From positions 1 through 57,936 of the forward strand of contig JAHDQE010000072.1 of the NCBI GenBank assembly GCA_018433975.1: a DNA stretch of 57,936 nucleotides, read 5' to 3'. Position 1 is the first letter of the stretch. Every line of letters begins with the position of its first letter. Shown one piece after another: positions 8,285-17,927 of the stretch. Position numbers and translations under genes: made by a program. Under the pieces are notes generated by a model, which was not told the DNA's origin, did not search any database, and worked only from the letters and a program-made list of their open reading frames with translations. This DNA is from Ornatilinea sp. (lineage in GTDB: Bacteria; Chloroflexota; Anaerolineae; Anaerolineales; Anaerolineaceae).

Positions 8285-11074
8285 ATGCCACAAAATGATT
8301 TTCTAGAAGTCGAAATCCGGTTCATTGTTAATGGGAAGGAAGTCTTCGCAAAAGTTCCGAGTAATATGATGCTTCTAGATTTCTTGCGTAAACGAATGGG
8401 GCTTCTTGGTGCCAAAAATGGTTGTTCTAAAGGGGATTGTGGTGCTTGTACCGTCATTATTAATGGTAAAGCTGTTCGCAGTTGTTTAATAAAAATGTCT
8501 CGCATGGCAGGAAAAACTGTAGAGACAATTGAAAATCTCTCAAAAGATGGAAATCTGCACCCAATTCAATATGCATTCATCAAAGAAAGAGCTGTTCAAT
8601 GCGGCTTTTGTACTCCGGGCATGATCCTGTCTGCAAAAGCTTTATTGGACGCCAACCCCTCTCCATCGGAAGATGAGATTCGATTGGCTTTGAAACCCAA
8701 TTTGTGCCGATGTACCGGATACGCAACCGTCTTAAAAGCTGTTCAGCTGGCCGGTCAATTAATGCTAGAGGGTGTCAAATTCATTGATCCAAACACGATC
8801 GAATTTGGCCCAAAGGCAGGTTCATTAATTGGCGTCAGTGTTATTGATAAGAACGTAATTGAAAAGGTCACCGGGGAATTGAAGTTTGGTGACGATCGGG
8901 TAAAAGAGGGAATGCTGTATGGGAAAGTGCTTTGGGCGCAGTATCCTTCAGCAGAGATTCTGGATATAGATGTTTCTGAAGCGGAGGCGATGAGCGGTGT
9001 TGAGCTCATTCTGACGGCAAAAGATGTCCCCGGGGTTAATGAACTGGGTATTCTTATCGGTGATCAGCCGGCATTAGCTGATAAATGGGTTCGATGTATC
9101 AGTGATCCTGTGGCGGCTGTATTTGCTGTATCAGAAGAAATTGCAGAAGCAGCTTTAGAAAAGATAAAAGTGGATTATAAGGTTCTTCCGGGGGTATTTA
9201 CTGTTGAAGATGCTGCCAAACCAGATGCACCTGCTGTTCATAAACCAGGAAATATCTGCCACAAGAATTTCATTAAGCGTGGCGATACAAAAAGAGCATT
9301 TGAGGAGGCAGATATTGTTGTTGAGGGGGATTATACAACACCGGTTATTGACCAGGGCTTTCTGGAGCCCGAATCGGGTCTGGCCTGGCCTACTGAGAAT
9401 GGGGGGGTTGAGATTGAAATTGGAACACAGGCAACTTTTGATGATCGTACACAACTTTCCAAGGCGTTGGCAATTCCCAAAGAGAAGATTAGAGTCAGAC
9501 AATTACCATTGGGTGGGGCTTTTGGCGGCAAAGAGGATATTATTCTCCAGTTTGTTTTAGCGCTTGGAGCGATTCGAAGTGGCCGCCCGGTAAAGATTGT
9601 ATTATCTCGGGCGGAGTCATTCCGGACACATCCAAAACGGCATGGTTCCAAAATCAATTTCAAAACTGCGGCCAATAAGAATGGTCAATTGATAGCAGTG
9701 GAAGCCAATTTTGTCGTAGACACCGGTGCTTATGCTTCTTTGGGACCGGATGTATTGGAAAACATGCTGTCTTTTGGAGCAGGGCCTTATTACATTCCAA
9801 ACCTGGACCTGAATGCCACTGCATATTACACAAACAATATTCCCTGTGGCGCAATGAGAGGTTTTGGGGTTCCGCAAACCGCATTTGGTATGGAACAGCA
9901 AATGGATAAAATGGCTCGCGCTATTGGAATGGATCCTTTTGAATTCAGATTAAAAAATGCGCTTGAAGTTGGGTCTTTGTTGGCAACGGACCATGTGCTC
10001 GAATCCAGTGTCGGGATCAAGCAAACTTTGCTGGAGACGAAGAAGGCGTTGGAGAACATTTCTTTGCCTAAACCGTCCAACGGCCGAAAAATTGGGATAG
10101 GCCTTGCATCGGGAATGAAAAATGTTGGCTTCGGACATGGATTTGTTGAAGACGCAGGATCAATTGTCGAGCTTACCGAGGGCGGAACGTTTCTTATCCA
10201 TGGCGGCACACACGAATATGGTCAGGGCACTTTAACGGCAATGATGCAAATCGTTGCTTCTGAACTTGGAGTCCGCTATGACCAGGTAAAAATTAATTTT
10301 ACAGACACTGCAACTTCTCCGGAAACTGGCCCAACAACAGCTTCCAGACAAACTTTTATCTCCGGGAATGCGATGGTAATGGCAAGCCGGAAATTGAAAG
10401 AGAAAATTCTCGAGTTCGCTGAAGAGGAGCTTATGCTCTCTGCCTCTGATTTGGATATTCAAGATGGAAAACTGGTTCATATTCCAAGCGGTAGGACCTT
10501 TAATTTTGAAAACCTCAATACCAGAATATCAGCTCAAGCACGTTATCGTGCCCCGGAAACAATGCCATTTTCAAAAACACCCAGCTCCTTTGGCAAAGAC
10601 GGCTTTGTTTCGCGAAGAACCCATTGGGCATATTCGTTTGCAACGCATGCAGCAGTAGTTGAAGTGAATGAGGAAAATGGTGAAGTCAGAGTGCTGAATT
10701 TCATCGCAGCACAAGATGCTGGAAGAGCCATCAACCCGCAAATTGTTAATGGGCAAATTGAGGGAGGGGTTCTTCAAGGCATTGGTTTTGCTCTTACTGA
10801 AGAATTTAAAATCAAAAATGGTTATAACCAGACAGATACTCTTCGGAAATATCACCTTCCAAACATTGAATATCTTCCGGAGATTACACCCATTATTGTG
10901 GAAGATCCTGTTCCGAATGGTCCTTTTGGCGCCAAAGGTGTCGGTGAAGCTGCCATGCTACCTTCAGCCGCTGCAATAGCAAACGCAATTTATGACGCCA
11001 TTGGTGTTCGGATGACTTCTTTGCCTGCTACAAAAGATAAAATTTTGGATGCTCTTAATCACTCAGGAGAGTAA
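8285..11074 (+). CDS. XdhD-like fused FeS-molybdenum hydroxylase (purine oxidase)
   Basis: 929 aa. Residues 1-155 are a two-cluster 2Fe-2S domain with Cys47, 52, 55, 67 (first cluster) and Cys106, 109, 141, 143 (second). The rest is a xanthine-dehydrogenase molybdopterin domain, with the catalytic Glu in KGVGEAAMLPSAAA near the C-terminus and GGAFGGKED and GAMRGFG cofactor loops. There is no FAD domain and no separate FAD-subunit gene nearby. The layout matches E. coli XdhD and the selenium-dependent purine hydroxylases, which oxidise hypoxanthine, xanthine or related rings. Electrons must leave through a separate acceptor, possibly the PreT-like flavoprotein downstream. SD ggaggt precedes ATG 8285. 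Selenium use cannot be judged because that Se is a labile cofactor, not selenocysteine. Confidence 0.88.
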   Translation: MPQNDFLEVEIRFIVNGKEVFAKVPSNMMLLDFLRKRMGLLGAKNGCSKGDCGACTVIINGKAVRSCLIKMSRMAGKTVETIENLSKDGNLHPIQYAFIKERAVQCGFCTPGMILSAKALLDANPSPSEDEIRLALKPNLCRCTGYATVLKAVQLAGQLMLEGVKFIDPNTIEFGPKAGSLIGVSVIDKNVIEKVTGELKFGDDRVKEGMLYGKVLWAQYPSAEILDIDVSEAEAMSGVELILTAKDVPGVNELGILIGDQPALADKWVRCISDPVAAVFAVSEEIAEAALEKIKVDYKVLPGVFTVEDAAKPDAPAVHKPGNICHKNFIKRGDTKRAFEEADIVVEGDYTTPVIDQGFLEPESGLAWPTENGGVEIEIGTQATFDDRTQLSKALAIPKEKIRVRQLPLGGAFGGKEDIILQFVLALGAIRSGRPVKIVLSRAESFRTHPKRHGSKINFKTAANKNGQLIAVEANFVVDTGAYASLGPDVLENMLSFGAGPYYIPNLDLNATAYYTNNIPCGAMRGFGVPQTAFGMEQQMDKMARAIGMDPFEFRLKNALEVGSLLATDHVLESSVGIKQTLLETKKALENISLPKPSNGRKIGIGLASGMKNVGFGHGFVEDAGSIVELTEGGTFLIHGGTHEYGQGTLTAMMQIVASELGVRYDQVKINFTDTATSPETGPTTASRQTFISGNAMVMASRKLKEKILEFAEEELMLSASDLDIQDGKLVHIPSGRTFNFENLNTRISAQARYRAPETMPFSKTPSSFGKDGFVSRRTHWAYSFATHAAVVEVNEENGEVRVLNFIAAQDAGRAINPQIVNGQIEGGVLQGIGFALTEEFKIKNGYNQTDTLRKYHLPNIEYLPEITPIIVEDPVPNGPFGAKGVGEAAMLPSAAAIANAIYDAIGVRMTSLPATKDKILDALNHSGE

Positions 11075-11075
11075 T

Positions 11076-12443
11076 ATGAGCCAATTATTGATTAAAGGCG
11101 GAAAATGCGCAAATTCGAACTGTGTGTTTGAGGCGGATATTCTTGTTGATGATGGCCGAATTGTTTCAATTGGAGAAAACTTAGGCCAATCTGCGGATAG
11201 GGTCATTGATGCACATGGAAAATTGGTTCTCCCTGGTGGAGTCGATGTTCATGTCCATATGCCCTGGCCAAAAGGCGATTATATATCGATAGATGACATT
11301 AATTCCGGAACCCAAGCGGCGGCTTTTGGGGGCGTTACTTCAATAATCGATTTTGCGATTCCTGATGATGAGGAAAGCTTAGAGAGCTCTTTGGGTAAAA
11401 AACTTGAAGAAGCGAATTCAAATTCATGGGTTGACTACAGTTTCCACTTAAATTTACGCGGTGATGTCCGCAAAAAGATCGATGAAATACCCGGATTAGT
11501 GCAGGCTGGTTTTCCCAGCTTTAAAGTATTCATGGCTTATGAGGGTTTCCGTTTGGACGATGCAGATCTGCTGCTAATTATGGATACGATCCGTCAAGCA
11601 AATGGGATGATGAATGTGCATTCTGAAAATGGTTATCTGGCGGACTATTTAACCTCTCAAACCGTCGCCAAAGGTGATTTAGACCCCAGGAATTATGCCT
11701 TTGTAAGGCCTGCACAATGCGAAATTGAAGCAAATTATCGCCTGATTTCATATATCAGAGCTTTGGGAACAAAGACCCATATTCATCACGTTGGTACAGT
11801 GAAAGGAGCGGCGTTGATTGCTGAAGCCCGTAGAGAAGGACTGCCGTTGTCAGCAGAAACCTGTCCTCAATATTTGCTGTTCAGCAATGAGGATTATGCG
11901 GGCGATCCAGAAAAAGCTGCTCATCTTGTTTGCGCTCCTTCTCTTAAAAGTCCTCAAGACCGGGATGGGTTGTGGCAATACCTGGCTGATGGTAGTTTGC
12001 CTGTTCTCGCAACGGACCACTGCCCTTATTCTAAAAAACAAAAGGAAGAACATCTGGATGATTTCTCAAGAATACCGGGTGGTATCGGCGGCGTAGCAAC
12101 CAGGCTTCCATTAATATTTACTGAGGGTGTTGCAAAAGGGCGTATATCACTTGAACGATTTGTGGATATGTGGTCAACACAACCGGCTAAAATATTTGGG
12201 TTTTACCCCCACAAGGGTTCAATTGATATTGGGTTTGATGCCGATTTGGTAATTTTTGATCCAACAGCTAAATCAGAGATCCATGCAAATGATCTACATA
12301 TGAAAACAGATTGCCTGCCATATGAAAATTGGGAAGTGCTTGGCTTACCAGTGACCACAATTTTACGGGGTGAGGTGCTTGTTGAACAAGGCCAACTCAA
12401 AGTGAATGAACCGGGTGGTAAATTGGTTGGCAGATATTTATGA
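11076..12443 (+). CDS. hyuA: Dihydropyrimidinase / phenylhydantoinase-type cyclic amidase (HyuA-like)
   Basis: 455 aa from ATG 11076 (SD caggaga), one base past the upstream stop. It is an amidohydrolase TIM barrel with the binuclear metal set: His59 and His61 (VDVHVH), the carbamylated-lysine candidate Lys150 (FKVFMAYEGF), His182 (NVHSENG), His in IHHVGT near 237, and Asp314 (ATDHCPY). The family opens dihydropyrimidine, hydantoin and allantoin rings. E. coli HyuA belongs to the same purine cluster as YgeW and SsnA, and PreT/PreA products (dihydrouracil) are also natural substrates, so context fits either role. Allantoinase cannot be excluded. Confidence 0.87.
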   Translation: MSQLLIKGGKCANSNCVFEADILVDDGRIVSIGENLGQSADRVIDAHGKLVLPGGVDVHVHMPWPKGDYISIDDINSGTQAAAFGGVTSIIDFAIPDDEESLESSLGKKLEEANSNSWVDYSFHLNLRGDVRKKIDEIPGLVQAGFPSFKVFMAYEGFRLDDADLLLIMDTIRQANGMMNVHSENGYLADYLTSQTVAKGDLDPRNYAFVRPAQCEIEANYRLISYIRALGTKTHIHHVGTVKGAALIAEARREGLPLSAETCPQYLLFSNEDYAGDPEKAAHLVCAPSLKSPQDRDGLWQYLADGSLPVLATDHCPYSKKQKEEHLDDFSRIPGGIGGVATRLPLIFTEGVAKGRISLERFVDMWSTQPAKIFGFYPHKGSIDIGFDADLVIFDPTAKSEIHANDLHMKTDCLPYENWEVLGLPVTTILRGEVLVEQGQLKVNEPGGKLVGRYL

Positions 12444-12455
12444 AAGCAGGTCTTG

Positions 12456-13796
12456 ATGGGAATAAAACAATTATTAATCAACAATGCAGTGGTGATCCCG
12501 GACCCTTTGAAAAATGAGTTCCATCCGAATACAAGTGTTGTGATTTGTGATGGAAAGATCGATAAGATTGGGCGAACCTCTGAACTGAAAGAGTTATACC
12601 CGGATGCTGTACAGATTGATGCCAAAGGAGCAATTCTTCTCCCCGGATTGATTGATGCACATACCCATCTCTATGCAGCACTAACAGGCGGTATGCCTGT
12701 AGAGGGGGATTCTCCTCAAAACTTTCCGGAAGTTTTAGCACGCGTTTGGTGGCGATTTGATAAAGCTTTAGGAATGGATGACATATATCTGTCTGGCCTT
12801 GTTGGTGGAATGGCATCGATTAGGAGCGGCATCACAACAATATTTGACCACCACGCCAGTCCCAATTCAATCCAAGATAGTTTGAGTTGTGTTGCTTCTG
12901 CAACCCAAAAGTGCGGGCTGCGTGCCTGTCTGGCATATGAGGTTACGGATCGGGATGGCGCTGAACGGTTTAATCAAGGTGTAGAAGAGAACATTCGATT
13001 CATAAAACAGACACAGTCCGAGAATTCGGGTCTGACAAAAGCCCTTTTTGGTTTGCACGCTGTGTTCAGTCTTTCAGATGAAAGCTTGCGGTATTGTGCA
13101 GGTGAAGCCGCTGATTTGGATACCGGTTTCCATCTCCATATGGCTGAACACCAGACTGAGGTTCAACAGTTCTTAAAGGATCACACTCAATCCATTCCGG
13201 AGTTTCTGAAAGAGGTGGGGATCCTGGGGCCCAAGACAATAACGGCTCATACGGTGCATATCGATGAATCAGACATTGCGCTGCTAAGAGATGTTGGTAC
13301 GTTTAATGTTCATAATCCACAATCGAATATGAGTAATGGGGTTGGGATTGCACCTGTAGCTCGAATGATTGAATTGAAACAGCCTGTGGGGTTGGGTTCG
13401 GATGGATTCTATGATCTGCCGAATCAAATTGTTTTGGCAAAACTTCTTCAAATCATGAAAAGCGGTAATCCCAGCGGATTCTCCGAAAAATTGGCCTTGA
13501 AAATGGTTTATGACCACAATGTGAAATTTGCTGAAAAAATTTTCGGATGTAAGTTAGGGAAAATCGCACCTTCATACCAGGCGGATTTAATTTTATTGAG
13601 CTATAACCCGGCCACGCCGATCCAGGAATCAAACCTGACAACCCATATTATTGGCGCTTTAACAAGTGGATGTCTGAAAAAGGTGTTTATTGATGGGAAA
13701 GAAGTGTTTGATGGGAAACATGTCGTCGGGTTGGATGAAGAAGAAATCCTGATGAAGTCAAAGGTGACTGCAAAAGAAGTTTGGAGCAGATTATAA
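12456..13796 (+). CDS. ssnA: SsnA-like aminohydrolase
   Basis: 446 aa from ATG 12456 (SD gcagg). The ORF also opens with TTG one codon earlier. This is an amidohydrolase of the guanine deaminase/chlorohydrolase type, with the HxH metal site in DAHTHLY near residue 65, HLHMAEH near 225 and the Asp-bearing GLGSDGF near 310. SsnA proteins are annotated as putative aminohydrolases and occur with ygeW, hyuA, xdhD and ygfK in purine/urate clusters. It lies between the hydantoinase and the PreT-like gene and is part of the same run. Deamination of a purine or opened-ring intermediate is inferred from family and context. Confidence 0.85.
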   Translation: MGIKQLLINNAVVIPDPLKNEFHPNTSVVICDGKIDKIGRTSELKELYPDAVQIDAKGAILLPGLIDAHTHLYAALTGGMPVEGDSPQNFPEVLARVWWRFDKALGMDDIYLSGLVGGMASIRSGITTIFDHHASPNSIQDSLSCVASATQKCGLRACLAYEVTDRDGAERFNQGVEENIRFIKQTQSENSGLTKALFGLHAVFSLSDESLRYCAGEAADLDTGFHLHMAEHQTEVQQFLKDHTQSIPEFLKEVGILGPKTITAHTVHIDESDIALLRDVGTFNVHNPQSNMSNGVGIAPVARMIELKQPVGLGSDGFYDLPNQIVLAKLLQIMKSGNPSGFSEKLALKMVYDHNVKFAEKIFGCKLGKIAPSYQADLILLSYNPATPIQESNLTTHIIGALTSGCLKKVFIDGKEVFDGKHVVGLDEEEILMKSKVTAKEVWSRL

Positions 13797-13858
13797 GTCA
13801 CAGCATTAATCTCGGTAATACCTTACCCTGTGGCATTCAGGTTAAAGGAGTTAAAGAA

Positions 13859-15160
13859 ATGAGGAATTCTTCAATGCTAAAAAGAAGTGAGGCTTTGGTA
13901 GAGGCTCGACGATGTTTGGGGTGTTTCGAGTCTCCTTGCACACAGGCGTGTCCGGCACATGTGGATATTCCTGGCTTTATAAAGCGGTTGCGTGAAGACA
14001 ATGTGGATGGCGCGGGTGATCTTATTTATGAATCTTGCCCCTTATCTTATGTGTGCGGCCTGGCTTGCCCAACTCCCGACCTGTGTGAGGGAGCCTGTAC
14101 GCTTAACAAGCTCGGACAGACGCCCATACGGATAGGCGCATTGCAGGCTTACGTTGCAAGTAATTATGAACTTCTTGAAAATTATGACGATAACGGGAAA
14201 AGGAAAGCCATTGCTGTGATTGGTGCCGGTCCCAGTGGGCTGGGCTGCGCTATACAGCTCAGGAGGATGGGGTTTGAGGTAGAGGTATTTGAAAAATCTA
14301 ACTCGATAGGCGGGTTGGTGGATCGGGTAATACCTTCTTACCGGTTACCATCCACTGCGGTTACTCAAGATGTTAACAGATTAAAAGAAGCAGGAATAAA
14401 ATTTCATCTTCGAGTTGAAATTGATGAAGAAAATGCAAGGATATTGCTTGAAGATTTTAACGCGATATTTATTGGTACCGGGTTAAGTGTGGATAAAGAA
14501 TATCGGGTTGAGGGTATGGATAGGGAAGCAGAGGGTATCCTTTCGGCATTGGGTTATTTGGAACACGCTCGCAAATACGAAGAAGGCAGAGCCGATTTAC
14601 CTCAATTGGGCAATCAGGTGATTGTGATTGGAGGTGGAAATGTTGCTCTTGATGCAGCTATTTTAGCGAAGCGTCTGGGTTCTGAGCAGGTAATCGTTTT
14701 ATATCGAAGGTCCAGAGACGAGATGCCGGGATGGGAAAGCGAATATCTTGAAGCTGCCAGGTTAGGAGTTGAATTTCGTTGGTTGAGTAGTGTGAATGCA
14801 GTAACCATTAAGAAGAAAAAATTACAGTCGGTAACTGTTCAGCGAATGAAGTTCACGCAAAACAAAAAGGGTGGGCGAAGATGGGTTGAACGGAATGAAG
14901 CAGTCCCCACTTACCAACTTTCCTGTGATTCGTTGATTTATGCTTTGGGACAGGAGCTGGATTCATCCGTCGCAGATTATTTTGGGGTTGAAACTCTGGA
15001 TAAGCAAAGGATCCAAGTTGATCATTCCTCGTTCCAAACCAATGTTCCCAAAATTTTTGCGGCAGGTGAGGCTGTGAGTGGGGGCAGCACAATAGTAAAT
15101 TCGATGAGCCAGGGTATGGCTGCTGGCCGTTCAATCGGCAGATGGTTATTGGAAGGTTAA
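13859..15160 (+). CDS. preT: PreT-like FeS/FAD NAD(P)H oxidoreductase
   Basis: 433 aa from ATG 13859 (SD aaaggag); the longer ORF from 13781 overlaps the ssnA end and lacks an SD. The N-terminus has the 4Fe-4S cysteine set of glutamate-synthase-small-subunit proteins (CLGCFESPCTQACP, then CGLACP and CEGAC). Next come FAD motif VIGAGPSGLG, NAD(P) motif VIGGGNVALDAA and C-terminal FAD motif IFAAGEA. With the adjacent PreA-like protein it would form NAD-dependent dihydropyrimidine dehydrogenase. The same fold is the electron-input part of YgfK/YgfT in urate clusters, so it may instead feed purine-ring reduction or accept electrons from the molybdenum enzyme. Confidence 0.82.
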   Translation: MRNSSMLKRSEALVEARRCLGCFESPCTQACPAHVDIPGFIKRLREDNVDGAGDLIYESCPLSYVCGLACPTPDLCEGACTLNKLGQTPIRIGALQAYVASNYELLENYDDNGKRKAIAVIGAGPSGLGCAIQLRRMGFEVEVFEKSNSIGGLVDRVIPSYRLPSTAVTQDVNRLKEAGIKFHLRVEIDEENARILLEDFNAIFIGTGLSVDKEYRVEGMDREAEGILSALGYLEHARKYEEGRADLPQLGNQVIVIGGGNVALDAAILAKRLGSEQVIVLYRRSRDEMPGWESEYLEAARLGVEFRWLSSVNAVTIKKKKLQSVTVQRMKFTQNKKGGRRWVERNEAVPTYQLSCDSLIYALGQELDSSVADYFGVETLDKQRIQVDHSSFQTNVPKIFAAGEAVSGGSTIVNSMSQGMAAGRSIGRWLLEG

Positions 15161-15162
15161 TC

Positions 15163-16371
15163 ATGGAAAATATTCATCTTGAAACTGAATTTTGCGGGGT
15201 AAGATTTCTGAACCCGTTTATTCTGGCCGCGTCTCCGTCGACGGATTCACGAGAGATGGTGGCACGAGGTTTTCGTGCAGGTTGGTCTGGCGCAGTGCTG
15301 AAAACGACTTCTGTTGAATCGGATGTGGTGGAAATAGCTTATCCAATTATGTCAAGCCTTTACCCCGGGCATCAGATGGTCGGCCTGCACAATATCGACC
15401 TGATCTCCGATAAGCGAATTGATCAGATCACATCGGATGTTGTCTGGCTGAAGGAACGATTTCCCGAACATCGTGTGATCGTCAGTATTGTCGGTAACAA
15501 TAAGGAAGAATGGGAGTACTTGATTAAACGAGCCGAAGAAGCGGGTGCAGATCTGGTTGAATTAAGTATATCCTGCCCACAAGGGTCGATGTTGGAAGGT
15601 GAAGAAGAAACAGATGGCGAGATGATCAGCCAGGACGCAAGATTGACAGAGAAGGTTACCCGTTGGGCAACAGATGCTGCCGTAAAAATCCCCATCTATG
15701 TGAAACTCAGTGCGGCAGTCACCGATTTGAAATCCATCGCGCGGGCAGTTGAGCGGGGCGGGGCAAATGGCGTGTGCGTGATGGATTCTTGCGAGGGCAT
15801 CGTGGGCGTTGATCTGAAAAGCCTTTCACCTTTGCCATCTGTACAAGGAGCCAGTTCTCGCGGCGGGTATACGGGAAAAGCAATAAAGCCCATGGCTTTA
15901 CGATGTGTTGCGGATATCGCGGAGGCTGTAAAAATACCGATCTCAGGCGTTGGTGGAATCTATACCTGGAGAGATGCGGTTGAATTCCTGCTGTTAGGTG
16001 CTACGACTGTTCAGGTTTGTACAGGAGTGATGCACAAAGGTTTTGATTTGGTGGATGATTTACAAGATGGGTTGAAGCGCTGGCTGCTGGCTAGCCAGTT
16101 CCGGAGTCCATCCGATATTGTAGGTTTATCCCTCAATCATCTTAAAAATAATGACGATCTGGTCAGGGGCGTTGATGTCCGCTCCCGGATAAATGATGAT
16201 TTATGTATAAACTGCGGTCTGTGTTATGTCGCTTGCAGGGATGGCGGCCACGAGGCACTACTTTTTAGTGAAGACCGCAAAGTGACAGTTGATGATGATC
16301 GATGCGTTGGCTGCGGATTGTGTGCGCAAGTGTGCCCGGTGCCTGACTGTATCAGCATTCAAGTTGTATGA
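15163..16371 (+). CDS. preA: PreA-like dihydropyrimidine dehydrogenase catalytic subunit
   Basis: 402 aa from ATG 15163 (SD ggaagg), two bases after the preT-like stop. An FMN TIM barrel of the dihydroorotate dehydrogenase class (NPFILAASP, LVELSISCPQ, GVGGIYTWRDA) is followed by a C-terminal ferredoxin domain with two 4Fe-4S motifs: CINCGLCYVAC and CVGCGLCAQVCP. This is the architecture of PreA/DPD. PreTA reduces uracil and thymine to dihydropyrimidines, which the HyuA-like enzyme could open. No beta-ureidopropionase is in view, so the pathway is either incomplete here or serves a purine-derived ring. Confidence 0.86.
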   Translation: MENIHLETEFCGVRFLNPFILAASPSTDSREMVARGFRAGWSGAVLKTTSVESDVVEIAYPIMSSLYPGHQMVGLHNIDLISDKRIDQITSDVVWLKERFPEHRVIVSIVGNNKEEWEYLIKRAEEAGADLVELSISCPQGSMLEGEEETDGEMISQDARLTEKVTRWATDAAVKIPIYVKLSAAVTDLKSIARAVERGGANGVCVMDSCEGIVGVDLKSLSPLPSVQGASSRGGYTGKAIKPMALRCVADIAEAVKIPISGVGGIYTWRDAVEFLLLGATTVQVCTGVMHKGFDLVDDLQDGLKRWLLASQFRSPSDIVGLSLNHLKNNDDLVRGVDVRSRINDDLCINCGLCYVACRDGGHEALLFSEDRKVTVDDDRCVGCGLCAQVCPVPDCISIQVV

Positions 16372-16493
16372 AAAAAAATTAATGGGTGAATTAACCTCAT
16401 AAAATGCTCTACGTTTTTTACGCTCCGGGGCATTCTGTTAGAAGTTGTTCCAGACGGTAAGTGCCCAGTACGGCACAGAAAGAAAATAAACCA

Positions 16494-17927
16494 ATGTCAT
16501 CTATTCAATCTATCGATTTGACACAGCTTGAAAAAGAGTTCCCCCGCCCCTGGCCCGAGGAAAACTTGCGCAGGAGTATTGCACAGCAAGTTCGCGATTC
16601 AAAGCGCTGCATTATTGTACTAGACGACGATCCAACGGGTACCCAGACAGTATATAACACCACAGTTTTGATAACATGGGGCGTAGAAGAAATTCGCCGG
16701 AGTCTGGAAGAATACGAACCGATCTTATATATTCTTACCAATACTCGGAGCATGCCGGAGGGGGAAGCTGTCAGGATCAATCGCGAGATTGTGACAAACC
16801 TCCTTCTGGCGAATATGAAGATGCAGCGTCCTCTCACAATTGTCAGCCGCAGTGATTCGACGTTGAGGGGGCATTTCCCGGCCGAAGTTAAGGCTATAGA
16901 GCATGTGTTTCTCGAAAGTGGTGAGCAACCCTTCAGTGGTATTTGTATTGTGCCTTTCTTTCCAGAAGGGGGGCGTTATACTGCAAAGGATATTCATTGG
17001 GTTCAGATGGACGGACGTTTGGTTCCTTCAGCCCAGACGCCCTATGCCTCAGACCCTGTTTTTGGTTATAAAAATTCTTTTCTCCCTTTGTGGGTCGAAG
17101 AAAAAACCAGGGGAGAAGTCTCTTCCTCTGATGTCGTTTCCATTTCTTTGCAGATGATCCGGGAGGGTGGACCAGGCTCTATTCTCACAAAGCTGATGCA
17201 GGTCAAGGCGGGCAGTATTATTGTGGTTAATGCACTTGAGTATCGCGATCTGGAAGTGTTTGTGAAAGCGATTTTGGATGCCGAGGCGATGGGAAAAAGG
17301 TTTCTGTTTCGGACCGCTGCCTCTTTTGTGAAAGTTGCAGGCGGTCTTCCGGATAGACCTTTGCTTAATCGTTCTGAACTGCTGAGAGAAAACACCTCGG
17401 AAGGAGGTTTAATCGTCTTTGGTTCCTATGTGCCCACGAGTACAATGCAGCTCAAAGCTTTATTGGATATGGATGGTATCGTTGGGATTGAATTACCGGT
17501 AAAACAAGTGATTATAGAGTCAACCAGGAATCAGGCAATCGCCAATATTGCCCGGCAGGTTGACGATGTGATTTCTTCAGGGGTTGACGTAGTGATCTAC
17601 ACCAGCCGCGAAATTGTGAAAGGGAATAGCGATAGTGAGAATTTAGCGATAAACCAGCTGGTCTCTTCCGCATTAATGGCAGCAGTAGAAGGAGTGACTT
17701 GCACGCCGCGTTTTTTGATTGGAAAAGGCGGAATAACCTCCAGTGATTTAGTGACCGTCGCATTGAAGGCGCGATCAGCAAGGATTAAAGGGCAGATATT
17801 TCCTGGTGTTCCGGTATGGGATCTTGGAAAAGAAAGTCGTTGGCCAGGTCTACCGTATATTGTCTTTCCTGGAAATGTGGGGAAGGCAGAGACAGTTGCA
17901 GAAATTGTGAATATGCTCAAAGGTTGA
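16494..17927 (+). CDS. DUF1537 four-carbon acid sugar kinase family protein
   Basis: 477 aa from ATG 16494; GTG 16461 would add 11 residues and neither start has a strong SD. N-terminal signatures are IIVLDDDPTGTQTV and RSDSTLRGHFPAE; the C-terminal nucleotide-binding half has LIGKGGITSSD and PVWDLG. Characterised members phosphorylate D-threonate, L-threonate or D-erythronate at O4, normally beside a family dehydrogenase, an isomerase and an aldolase. Only the dehydrogenase-family member (7178) is in this window. That leaves the possibility that this kinase acts on glycerate or another small hydroxy acid from nucleobase carbon. Confidence 0.85.
   Translation: MSSIQSIDLTQLEKEFPRPWPEENLRRSIAQQVRDSKRCIIVLDDDPTGTQTVYNTTVLITWGVEEIRRSLEEYEPILYILTNTRSMPEGEAVRINREIVTNLLLANMKMQRPLTIVSRSDSTLRGHFPAEVKAIEHVFLESGEQPFSGICIVPFFPEGGRYTAKDIHWVQMDGRLVPSAQTPYASDPVFGYKNSFLPLWVEEKTRGEVSSSDVVSISLQMIREGGPGSILTKLMQVKAGSIIVVNALEYRDLEVFVKAILDAEAMGKRFLFRTAASFVKVAGGLPDRPLLNRSELLRENTSEGGLIVFGSYVPTSTMQLKALLDMDGIVGIELPVKQVIIESTRNQAIANIARQVDDVISSGVDVVIYTSREIVKGNSDSENLAINQLVSSALMAAVEGVTCTPRFLIGKGGITSSDLVTVALKARSARIKGQIFPGVPVWDLGKESRWPGLPYIVFPGNVGKAETVAEIVNMLKG

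Noticed and set aside
8285..11074. Selenocysteine codon in the hydroxylase
   Set aside because: No in-frame TGA is present; selenium in this family is a cofactor atom, not an encoded residue.
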